A stretch of DNA of 64,000 bases from NCBI RefSeq assembly GCF_010681825.2, contig NZ_CP066776.1, positions 2,294,001 through 2,358,000 on the forward strand. The letters run 5' to 3'. The position numbers were made by a program, and so were the translations under genes. Of the stretch, positions 7,292 to 13,532 are shown piece by piece; the stretch's first letter is position 1; every line of letters begins with the position of its first letter. This DNA is from Sulfuriroseicoccus oceanibius (lineage in GTDB: Bacteria > Verrucomicrobiota > Verrucomicrobiia > Verrucomicrobiales > SLCJ01). The notes under the pieces were generated by a model. That model saw only the letters and a list, made by a program, of their open reading frames with translations, was not told where the DNA came from and ran no database searches.

Positions 7292-7337
7292 ACTTTCACA
7301 GTTGCCAGGCGCGGTTGTCTGGCCTTTTACGTTCTGT
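7232..7337 (+). repeat. attC14 (type A, 106 nt)
   Basis: GCAGAAC to GTTCTGT; left core complements the GTTCTGC start of cassette 14. Confidence 0.9.
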
Positions 7338-7351
7338 AGAAGATCCCCCCG

Positions 7352-7921
7352 ATGAAACGACTCTTTGTCCTAGCGGTCAGCCTTTCTGCTATTGTTAGCT
7401 GTAGCGCCCAAGAGGAGCGCCTAGTAGTTGCGGAAATCCCTAACTTCACCGAGCTTGAGAGCTGGGTAAATTTCGTGAAGAGAGATGATTTCACTCTTCT
7501 CAAGTCGTTTGATCGAAAGGGGTACTTTGTCGGTGTATTCAAAGACTCTCGCGGAGATCTCGCTATTTGCACATATTGGAAAGACAATAGCAACCCTAAG
7601 CCTCATGACGGTTCTTGCTATGATGTGCAAGACTTGTATGGAAACAGCCTACACGACACCGACTCTGATCGTAATCCTAGCATATACCGCGTGCTGGTCA
7701 TCGAGGATCCTCAACAGGAGATTAACTGGATAGACGGCACCCTCTTCCCTCTGACCAAAGACGCTCCTGATCGCGCGCGGTTGATCTTCAGAGTAAGCAA
7801 ATCCGGAGGAACTTGGTCCAACATCCTCGACGAAGTCATCGAGCTAACTCAGGAAAAATCTTCAGAACAAGTCGGCGCAGCCAACCGCGATAACGCTGGT
7901 GATTGTTCGCAAGATCTGTAG
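7352..7921 (+). CDS. Cassette 15: probable lipoprotein with attC tail
   Basis: 189 residues. Signal MKRLFVLAVSLSAIVSC with Cys17 in a lipobox-like AIVSC. The mature protein is acidic with mixed alpha/beta pattern and three more Cys; no family recognised. Its last 18 residues (EQVGAANRDNAGDCSQDL) are identical to the tail of cassette 1 although the bodies are unrelated. Confidence 0.7.
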   Translation: MKRLFVLAVSLSAIVSCSAQEERLVVAEIPNFTELESWVNFVKRDDFTLLKSFDRKGYFVGVFKDSRGDLAICTYWKDNSNPKPHDGSCYDVQDLYGNSLHDTDSDRNPSIYRVLVIEDPQQEINWIDGTLFPLTKDAPDRARLIFRVSKSGGTWSNILDEVIELTQEKSSEQVGAANRDNAGDCSQDL

Positions 7922-7967
7922 GCTTTCACAGTTGCCAGGCGCGGTTGTCTGGCCTTTTACGTTCGCT
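7862..7967 (+). repeat. attC15 (type A, 106 nt)
   Basis: TCAGAAC to GTTCGCT. Its left core has one mismatch with the complement (ACAGAAC) of the GTTCTGT cassette start; it is the only cassette in the window with an imperfect core pair. Confidence 0.88.
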
Positions 7968-7972
7968 AGAGA

Positions 7973-8323
7973 ATGAAGATATACTCGTTCCTCAATTCTA
8001 TCCCAGGGATGGAAGATCTAAACAAACAGGAGAGGATGTCAGTATGGCGGTCATCTTACTTCTCGCTGTTTAAGACGTGGCGAACGTATCTCGTGATATG
8101 CACAGGCGTTTTGTTCGGGCTACTCTTGACGCTTCTCCTGCCCAGTTCATTAGCTCCATTCAGTGCAGGTTTAGGAGCAGGGTTGCCAATATTTATTCTT
8201 GAGCAGCTAGCATGCAGAAAATGTGTATTTGAGGTGCAAGAATATAAGAAGCGGAAAAAGGACTGGTCTCCCTTACCTAATTCAAACAGAAGCGAACAAG
8301 ACGCTGGTGGCAAGGGCGACTAG
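7973..8323 (+). CDS. Cassette 16: small membrane protein
   Basis: 116 residues with two adjacent membrane segments (TYLVICTGVLFGLLLTLLL and LAPFSAGLGAGLPIFILEQL) between a charged N-terminal and a basic C-terminal cytosolic part (EVQEYKKRKKDW). Unknown function. The last residues, EQDAGGKGD, are attC-encoded. ATG five bases after the core. Confidence 0.68.
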   Translation: MKIYSFLNSIPGMEDLNKQERMSVWRSSYFSLFKTWRTYLVICTGVLFGLLLTLLLPSSLAPFSAGLGAGLPIFILEQLACRKCVFEVQEYKKRKKDWSPLPNSNRSEQDAGGKGD

Positions 8324-8386
8324 CGTCTCTTCCTCGCTTCGCTCTGGAAAGATTGACCCCGCCCTGCCACCGCTTTAACGTTGTGT
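8291..8386 (+). repeat. attC16 (96 nt)
   Basis: AGCGAAC to GTTGTGT. Arms CGCTGGTGGCAAGGGCG and CGCCCTGCCACCGC pair well. A distinct attC subtype. Confidence 0.87.
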
Positions 8387-8392
8387 AGAACA

Positions 8393-8746
8393 ATGAAATC
8401 TTTTGCGAAGTTCATTGGTGCCTCCTTCATCGTGATGGTTTGCGCTTCCTTAGGATTTGGAGTAGCCCAGTGGCTCGCTACTCCAACACTCTTCACCCCT
8501 CTATGCCTAATGCCAGCCGCTTTTGTTTTCTCTTGGTTCAACCAATCGAAGTTTGATTGGGTTAAGACGACCCTGTTCCTTCTTTTACTGGGCGCGTCGA
8601 TCTGGAGTGTTCGTGCTCTTGTCCCTGCTCCGGAAGGGGTGAACTTTGCCTTCATAGGCCCGGTTGTTTTGATCGTGTTCTTGCCGCGACTTGAACGAAT
8701 ATACGATCGCCTACGAGAGAGGAAGTTGCACAACGAGACTGTGTAG
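8393..8746 (+). CDS. Cassette 17: small polytopic membrane protein
   Basis: Start at ATG 8393, six bases after the core. 117 residues with three or four membrane helices (IGASFIVMVCASLGFGVAQW, FTPLCLMPAAFVFSWF, TTLFLLLLGASIWSVRALV, FAFIGPVVLIVFLPRL) and a basic C-terminus. No family recognised. It stops about 95 bases before attC17, leaving an untranslated 3' stretch with no visible gene. Confidence 0.68.
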   Translation: MKSFAKFIGASFIVMVCASLGFGVAQWLATPTLFTPLCLMPAAFVFSWFNQSKFDWVKTTLFLLLLGASIWSVRALVPAPEGVNFAFIGPVVLIVFLPRLERIYDRLRERKLHNETV

Positions 8747-8840
8747 GCAGGTCCGACTCAGCAACAACCATTGACATCGAACCGAGAAGTCGAAGCACGT
8801 TCTTCAGGGTTTGGTCGAACATGGCAATGGAACTTCAATT

Positions 8841-8946
8841 ACACAACAAGTCGGCGCAGCCAACCGCGATAACGCTGGATGTTGTCCGCAAGATCACTAG
8901 ACTTTCACAGTTGCCAGGCGCGGTTGTCTGGCCTTTTACGTTCGCT
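8841..8946 (+). repeat. attC17 (type A, 106 nt)
   Basis: ACACAAC to GTTCGCT. Left core is the exact complement of the uncommon GTTGTGT start of cassette 17. Confidence 0.9.
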
Positions 8947-8960
8947 AAGAAATAGACTCC

Positions 8961-9296
8961 ATGAAAAGCTCACAGATTCTCGCAGCCACAGGGCTAATTC
9001 TGTGCCTTATGTTCACGGGTTGCCACGGGGACATCAAGGAAGTGTGGGCAGGCGGATCAGGTCGAGTTCCAGAATCGGTGCCCGCGCTTACAGGATTTTC
9101 CATCACTCCGAGCGAAGCGCAATCTATCGCGGAGAAGGAGTTCGGAATGAGGAAGACGGTGCAGCACATCTATGCTGATTCACGCTTCTACTACATTGTT
9201 GACGGGCTCTTTGGATCTAGCCGCTCCAAGGCTGCAAAGACTGGAGTTCGGATCGATGGGAAGACCGGCGAATGCGTTCGGTTCGATCGCTCCTGA
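8961..9296 (+). CDS. Cassette 18: lipoprotein, possibly PepSY-like
   Basis: 111 residues. Lipoprotein signal ends at LMFTGC (Cys21). The mature segment SITPSEAQSIAEKEFG, followed by YYIVDGLFG and GVRIDGKTGECVRF, follows the helix-strand-strand order of PepSY-like domains; a weak inference. Stop lies 24 bases before attC18. Confidence 0.7.
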   Translation: MKSSQILAATGLILCLMFTGCHGDIKEVWAGGSGRVPESVPALTGFSITPSEAQSIAEKEFGMRKTVQHIYADSRFYYIVDGLFGSSRSKAAKTGVRIDGKTGECVRFDRS

Positions 9297-9320
9297 CACT
9301 ACCTCCGAGACAAAAACCAA

Positions 9321-9446
9321 AGCGAACAAGCCGCAGCACCCAACCGCCTGACCCGCCCCGAGTCGAATTCTTCCCGTGATTAGAACCTTTAACCCACAGT
9401 CAACGCGCGGCTGCCGTCAGGCGGTTGGTGTGCTTTGACGTTCGGC
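9321..9446 (+). repeat. attC18 (type B, 126 nt)
   Basis: AGCGAAC to GTTCGGC; arms GCAGCACCCAACCGCCTGAC and GTCAGGCGGTTGGTGTGC. Here the gene stops before the site, so the NKPQHPTA-type tail is not used. Confidence 0.9.
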
Positions 9447-9455
9447 AGAAATGAC

Positions 9456-9827
9456 ATGACCACCGAGAAGATCATCATGGTTCGCGGAGCGCGCGTCGTG
9501 CCGGTTGCTCTTCTGATCGCGGCAATATTGTTGAGTGCTTCGCGTTCGCCGTGGTGGCTTCTTTCGATTCCGTTCATATGGATCGGATGGATTTGCGCGG
9601 CTCCAAACCTGAATCTCGCAAACGGACTTCTCGCCTACTTGTCGATGATTTGCGGATTCGTTCTGATGCTGTTCCACGAGCCTTCGGGTGCAGCAATCGC
9701 AGGTGGGGCAGCAGCCAGCTTCTACCTCTGTGCCCTTGAGATGCGGGTCACTGCGAAGCCCTACAATCCCACCGATTTCCCCGAAACAAAAGACAAGCCG
9801 AACAAGCCGCAGCACCCAACCGCCTGA
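9456..9827 (+). CDS. Cassette 19: small membrane protein with NKPQHPTA tail
   Basis: Start at ATG 9456; the ATG at 9451 is in another frame and stops at once. 123 residues with about three to four membrane helices (VVPVALLIAAILLSA, WWLLSIPFIWIGWICAA, GLLAYLSMICGFVLMLF, AIAGGAAASFYLCAL). Unknown function. NKPQHPTA and the stop are encoded by attC19. Confidence 0.68.
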   Translation: MTTEKIIMVRGARVVPVALLIAAILLSASRSPWWLLSIPFIWIGWICAAPNLNLANGLLAYLSMICGFVLMLFHEPSGAAIAGGAAASFYLCALEMRVTAKPYNPTDFPETKDKPNKPQHPTA

Positions 9828-9922
9828 CCCGCTTCGAGTCGAATTTTCACCGTGATTACCAACCCTCACCCACAGTCAATCCGCGGCTGCCGTCAGGCGG
9901 TTGGTGTGCTATGACGTTGGGT
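9797..9922 (+). repeat. attC19 (type B, 126 nt)
   Basis: GCCGAAC to GTTGGGT. Nearly identical to attC18 in both arms; left core complements the cassette 19 start. Confidence 0.9.
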
Positions 9923-9935
9923 GAAAAATTAAGAA

Positions 9936-10325
9936 ATGCTTTTCCGTGCAATCATACTATTAACTGCGTTCGCTGCCGGGTGCACTGATCAGAAATTTGA
10001 CGATTGGCGAGGTAGTTGCAATTTCAATGGGGTCGAAATTGTTCTGCCGGACAATGGCCTTGGAAGTACGGGGGTTAGCCCAAAGCATTTTGAATATCGT
10101 TGGCACGATAAAACACTAACGGTCAAAGATCTTGGTGATGGAACCGTATCAGTTTCCACCCCATTGGTGAACGATGAGATAGTTAGTAAAGAGCTTGTTA
10201 TTGTGATTGATGCTGAAGGCGAAATTTCAACACAGAAGCCAAAGCTCAAGAACGAGAACCTGAAAACCCAACAAGTCGGCGCAGCCAACAGCGATAAGGC
10301 TGGTGACTGTTCGGAAGATCTGTAG
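9936..10325 (+). CDS. Cassette 20: lipoprotein with attC tail
   Basis: 129 residues. Signal MLFRAIILLTAFAAGC with Cys16 lipobox. The mature domain is beta-rich (GVEIVLPDNGLGSTG, FEYRWHDKTLTVKDLGDGTVSV) and unrecognised. The C-terminus QQVGAANSDKAGDCSEDL is a mutated version of the common tail, from the degenerate attC20. Confidence 0.7.
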   Translation: MLFRAIILLTAFAAGCTDQKFDDWRGSCNFNGVEIVLPDNGLGSTGVSPKHFEYRWHDKTLTVKDLGDGTVSVSTPLVNDEIVSKELVIVIDAEGEISTQKPKLKNENLKTQQVGAANSDKAGDCSEDL

Positions 10326-10372
10326 ACTCTCCCCTATTGCCTGGCCTAGTTGTCAGGTCTTTGATGTTCGAC
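10266..10372 (+). repeat. attC20, last and degenerate (107 nt)
   Basis: ACCCAAC to GTTCGAC. Left arm has CAACAGCG instead of CAACCGCG, and the right arm reads GGCCTAGTTGTCAGGTC instead of the usual GCGCGGTTGTCTGGCC, so stem pairing is weakened. No attC is visible to its right. Confidence 0.82.
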
Positions 10373-10376
10373 GGAA

Positions 10377-11012
10377 ATGAAGATCCTCTCCCTCCTGCTC
10401 CTGTTTGTAATTGGCTCGTTGCACAGTTTGGCGAACCAAGCAGACCGTGTGCGAGATATCTCTAAAGCGCTGCACTCAAGTAAGGTTCCTGAATTGGTGC
10501 TGGAGAAGTCGACATTCGAGGATGCTCTCGCTTTAGTTCGTGCTGAATGGAATAGACAGCACCCAACCCTGGATTTTCCAGTGGCACTTGCCGAATACGA
10601 GAGAGACCGCGGGCATCCTGATTTGATCACGGTGTCGCTTCGTGATGTGCTATTCATCGATGCATTGAGATCCCTGGGAGTTGTGGCTAACCGTCGCCTC
10701 ACAGAGAAAAGCGAACTACTGACGTTTAGCGACTACGGTCTGATTGTTGAGCATTGGATCACAAAGAGTTACCGCGTAACCGAATCTCTACTGAGGAAGC
10801 TAAAGTTGGGAAGGAATCCAACTGGAGAAGAGCTCGTTGCGGCGTATCGACGCTATGGCGTGATTCTGGAGGACTGGATGTCAATCAGCCACCAGGCAGA
10901 TGAGGGTTTGATCGTCACTGCTCTGGAAAAGCAGCAAGATCAGATTGCCGGCATTAATCACTTGCTGGCTCAAGGCTTTACGATACACAAGGCAGATCCG
11001 GCTCAAGAGTGA
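10377..11012 (+). CDS. Terminal integron gene, secreted, without attC
   Basis: 211 residues. Signal peptide MKILSLLLLFVIGSLHSLA. Residues about 35-115 (LEKSTFEDALALVRAEWNRQ, LDFPVAL, ITVSLRDVLFIDALRSLGV) resemble STN-like modules seen in verrucomicrobial and planctomycete proteins; the rest is helical. It directly follows the attC20 core, as a cassette gene would. The expected closing core GTCGAAC is absent downstream, so it is either a fixed terminal cassette that lost its attC or host DNA joined at the array end. Confidence 0.7.
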   Translation: MKILSLLLLFVIGSLHSLANQADRVRDISKALHSSKVPELVLEKSTFEDALALVRAEWNRQHPTLDFPVALAEYERDRGHPDLITVSLRDVLFIDALRSLGVVANRRLTEKSELLTFSDYGLIVEHWITKSYRVTESLLRKLKLGRNPTGEELVAAYRRYGVILEDWMSISHQADEGLIVTALEKQQDQIAGINHLLAQGFTIHKADPAQE

Positions 11013-11032
11013 AGCCCCCCTTTTAGCCCGTG

Positions 11033-11311
11033 ATGTTCCGTCGTGACCAGTTCGAGAAAAAGGCCCGCCGCATGAGACGTCTGGTAAATGCATTCATGAG
11101 CTTGATGGTGATGCTTCCGCTGGCTGGTATAGCGGCCCTGCTCTTGGGCTTCGCTGAGCCAGGCGATGGCGAGGGCGAGGGCAGCATGACCAAAGCCGAT
11201 GCATGTCTAATTCTTGGCGGAGCCGCTTTGGGGTTTCTTTTGTTCTGGAAGCTCTTGCTAATGGCACTGGACCAGCTCAGTCACCGACTGACCTCGCTCC
11301 GCCGCCGCTAG
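11033..11311 (+). CDS. Small membrane protein, hypothetical
   Basis: 92 residues from ATG 11033 (a GTG lies one codon upstream). Basic N-terminus (RRDQFEKKARRMRRL), then two membrane segments (AFMSLMVMLPLAGIAALLLGF and ACLILGGAALGFLLFWKLLLMAL) flanking an acidic Gly/Glu loop (EPGDGEGEG). No clear Shine-Dalgarno. It starts 20 bases after the terminal integron gene and may be co-transcribed with it. Confidence 0.5.
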   Translation: MFRRDQFEKKARRMRRLVNAFMSLMVMLPLAGIAALLLGFAEPGDGEGEGSMTKADACLILGGAALGFLLFWKLLLMALDQLSHRLTSLRRR

Positions 11312-11386
11312 CCGGGCAACTGCGCCGCTCCCCGCTGCGCCGCTGCGCCGCTGGGACACCTCTCAAACAGTTGCTCGAAGCGAGCA

Positions 11387-11428
11387 TAAAAAGAGCCGCC
11401 ACCCGACGATGGGTGGCGGCTCAAATTT
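11387..11428. terminator. Rho-independent terminator, bidirectional
   Basis: Perfect 12-bp stem GAGCCGCCACCC / GGGTGGCGGCTC (11393-11404, 11411-11422) with a 6-nt loop. A-run on the left gives a U-tract for the minus-strand permease gene; TTTTG on the right may serve plus-strand transcripts. Confidence 0.85.
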
Positions 11429-11452
11429 TGTCCTTTGAACGGCTCGCTAAAC

Positions 11453-12949
11453 TTACATCAGCTTATCGAGGAAAGCTGGAATGCCAGGCAGAATGCCAAC
11501 AGCAGCCATGATGAATGTGCAGACAGCAAACGCAGCACCTGGAATGACGACGCTGTCGGCAAACTTGAGCTCCTTGCCGCGATGCTTGTCTCCGATGAGG
11601 CCCATGTTGTCGAGCAGCATGGTCAGCGACCAGCCGAACACAGGGTTCACCAAGGCCGAAGCGAAGATACAGACACCAGCGGCCTGTGCGCTCTTCTCGT
11701 CGCGGATCATCTGCATACCGGCTTCGAGCAGTGGAAGGAAAACACCCACAAGGAGAGCGACCACGACCACAGGCTTCCAGCCTGCGAGGTCCATCGGGTA
11801 ACCGATGATAGCTGCGCCGATGCAGAAGATACCGGTGAGCACCGCGCCCGCAGGGATCGGGCGCTTGGCGATGGCCGCAGGAATCATGTAAGTTCCCCAC
11901 GAGCTGGCGAGGTTACCCCCACCGAGCAGTGTGCCCACTGCCTGACGAATCGAGGCAATGCTCATGGTATCGTCCACGTTCATCAGCGCCTTGGTGTTCT
12001 TAGGATAGTTCATTTCCTGGAACACGCGGTGGCCGAGGAAGTCTGGTGGCCACATGGCAACAGCCAAAAGCGCCCATGGGATCACAGCGAGCCACTCGGC
12101 TCCGGTTGGCAAGCCCATGCACCAGCCGGTGCTCTCACCCCACCAATATGCAGGGTTCATGTTTGGCAAGCCTGGTTCGGTCTTGAATGCGAACGGAGCC
12201 CCGAGGGCGTATGCCAGACCAAAGGCGATCGCAGAGCAGAGGGGAATCGAGAGCCAGCGCATCTTGAAGCGTGCGAGCACCGCATAGACAATGATGGTGA
12301 CGCCGATGAGGACGGTCGCCAAGTGTGGCACTCCGACTTCAGCGCTTGCGCCCCACGCCTTGAGTTGACCGACATACTTGATGGCGCCGGTCAGACCCAG
12401 GAAGATCAACAAGCCTCCCCTCACCCCCTTGCCGGTGAGAGTGATCAACTTTGAGCCTCCCTTACTCAAGCTGAGTGCAAGTCCCATCACAGCGACCGAC
12501 ACGCCGAGTGCCAGTGGGTGACCACCAGAGGCGACCACGCTGCCGATGACGGCGACCATCATTCCGTGGGTTCCCGCCAGGTTGGCGTTCGGATTGAGGA
12601 AGCCGGAGAACAGGAAGGCAAAGATCAAGCCCACGATGATCATTTCATAGCGGGTATTTTCCAGAACGAAGCCTGGGCTCAGCTCCACGCCCTGCACTTG
12701 CAGCGCAGTCGCCCAAACGCCGACGATTGCAGCCACCATCACCACCTTACCGATGGTTCCGGCGAGAGCAGGCACGACGTCTTCCGGCTCAAAATTGTAG
12801 TCACGGAACGGAAGATTGATCCCCCAACGTTTGGGGTTCATGATCGACAATTCGTGTTCGAGGTACTCGGCGCGGGTTTTGAACTCCCGCGACTTTTTCC
12901 GTCTTTGCTTGTAACTTAGTTCTTCCGATTCGTGATGCGTGTCGTGCAT
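11453..12949 (-). CDS. Polytopic permease, DUF3360-like (NCS2/SulP-type fold)
   Basis: 498 residues. A charged cytosolic N-terminus with EYLEHELSIMNPKRWGINLPFRDYNFEPEDVVP is followed by about 12-13 hydrophobic segments. SGFLNPNANLAGTHGMMVAVI and GSKLITLTGKGVRGGLLIFLG are conserved-looking re-entrant regions. From memory the N-terminal signature matches the DUF3360 family, thought to share the fold of NCS2 and SulP carriers; the substrate is unknown. The gene is alone between a terminator and a long upstream region with three dyad elements. Confidence 0.72.
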   Translation of the reverse strand: MHDTHHESEELSYKQRRKKSREFKTRAEYLEHELSIMNPKRWGINLPFRDYNFEPEDVVPALAGTIGKVVMVAAIVGVWATALQVQGVELSPGFVLENTRYEMIIVGLIFAFLFSGFLNPNANLAGTHGMMVAVIGSVVASGGHPLALGVSVAVMGLALSLSKGGSKLITLTGKGVRGGLLIFLGLTGAIKYVGQLKAWGASAEVGVPHLATVLIGVTIIVYAVLARFKMRWLSIPLCSAIAFGLAYALGAPFAFKTEPGLPNMNPAYWWGESTGWCMGLPTGAEWLAVIPWALLAVAMWPPDFLGHRVFQEMNYPKNTKALMNVDDTMSIASIRQAVGTLLGGGNLASSWGTYMIPAAIAKRPIPAGAVLTGIFCIGAAIIGYPMDLAGWKPVVVVALLVGVFLPLLEAGMQMIRDEKSAQAAGVCIFASALVNPVFGWSLTMLLDNMGLIGDKHRGKELKFADSVVIPGAAFAVCTFIMAAVGILPGIPAFLDKLM

Positions 12950-13102
12950 ACCATGTTTGGGTTGGAGCTAGTTTCGGCTCCGCCGGATGAGCCGCGGGCG
13001 GAGTCGGCCACCACGGGTGGCCGGCCCATCGGACAATCCTGTGGAGCCGATCGATAGTGGCGCGTGCCGGGCAACGCCGCCACCTCCTACCCCAGAATCG
13101 AC

Positions 13103-13117
13103 TCAATTGCCAATTGA
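13103..13117. promoter_or_regulatory. Perfect dyad upstream of permease gene
   Basis: TCAATTG-C-CAATTGA, 7-bp arms around one base. With the dyad 40 bp away it may be an operator; no regulator is assigned. Confidence 0.4.
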
Positions 13118-13139
13118 CACCCCACCTAACGCACCATTT

Positions 13140-13161
13140 GTCTAATTTGCGCAAATTTGAC
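13140..13161. promoter_or_regulatory. Palindrome with AATTTGCGCAAATT core
   Basis: A perfect 14-bp palindrome (13144-13157), extended by GTC/GAC ends with one T-T mismatch at each flank position. Located about 190 bp upstream of the permease start; a plausible transcription-factor site. Confidence 0.4.
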
Positions 13162-13171
13162 CACGGTTAGG

Positions 13172-13192
13172 CTGGTCGAATCTCCCGACCAG
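13172..13192. promoter_or_regulatory. Inverted repeat CTGGTCG-N7-CGACCAG
   Basis: 7-bp arms with a 7-base loop; could be a third protein site or an RNA hairpin. There is no U-tract, so a terminator is unlikely. Confidence 0.3.
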
Positions 13193-13302
13193 AGCAGATC
13201 ACAACTCCCTCTCCAGCGCGCTCATCCGGCCCAACCCTGCGTGAGCTCAGACTGATTTAATCCATTGACGCAGAATGGTTAGCAGACTCAGTGCAACCAC
13301 GC

Positions 13303-13518
13303 CTAATTCAGGAGCGGCAATACCGTACCGTCCATCAAAACCATGGTCACGAGTTGGCCGTTGTGGATCGGCTTTCCGCTCGTCGTATCGACCACGTCAT
13401 AGGCCACATCTGCCATTCACACGAACGCACCGCGGTAGGATGTGACTTCGATGCTATCAATGCACACAAAGCGGTAGCTTCGTCGGGCCACCAATGCGCC
13501 CTGTCCGCGTTTGCTCAT
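13303..13518 (-). pseudogene. Small gene interrupted by one in-frame TGA
   Basis: Reading from ATG at 13518, 33 codons (MSKRGQGALVARRSYRF...YRGAFV) end at TGA 13417-13419. The very next codon, in the same frame, is ATG and opens 37 more codons (MADVAYDVVDTTSGKPIHNG...) to a TAG. Codon bias continues unchanged across the TGA, so this looks like one 71-residue gene with a single nonsense change (perhaps TGG to TGA). It begins 14 bases after the DUF502 stop and is probably in that transcript. No family recognised. Sequencing error, pseudogene, recoding or translational restart are all possible. Confidence 0.5.
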
Positions 13519-13532
13519 CACGAGCTCCACCG

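Larger units (their letters stand above)
12950..13302. other. Upstream region of the permease gene, no gene seen
   Basis: About 350 bases between the permease start and the interrupted small gene. No coding frame stands out. It contains three inverted repeats at 13103-13117, 13140-13161 and 13172-13192, and a GC-rich stretch nearer the permease start with short self-complementary segments. It should hold the permease promoter. Confidence 0.6.

Noticed and set aside
161-10372. Regularly spaced repeats that might be read as a CRISPR-like array
   Set aside because: Repeat units are 71-127 nt, differ in type, and are separated by several hundred bases with coding frames. Their ends follow the attC core rule.
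11435-12454. 339-codon plus-strand frame
   Set aside because: Antisense to the polytopic permease gene and of biased composition.
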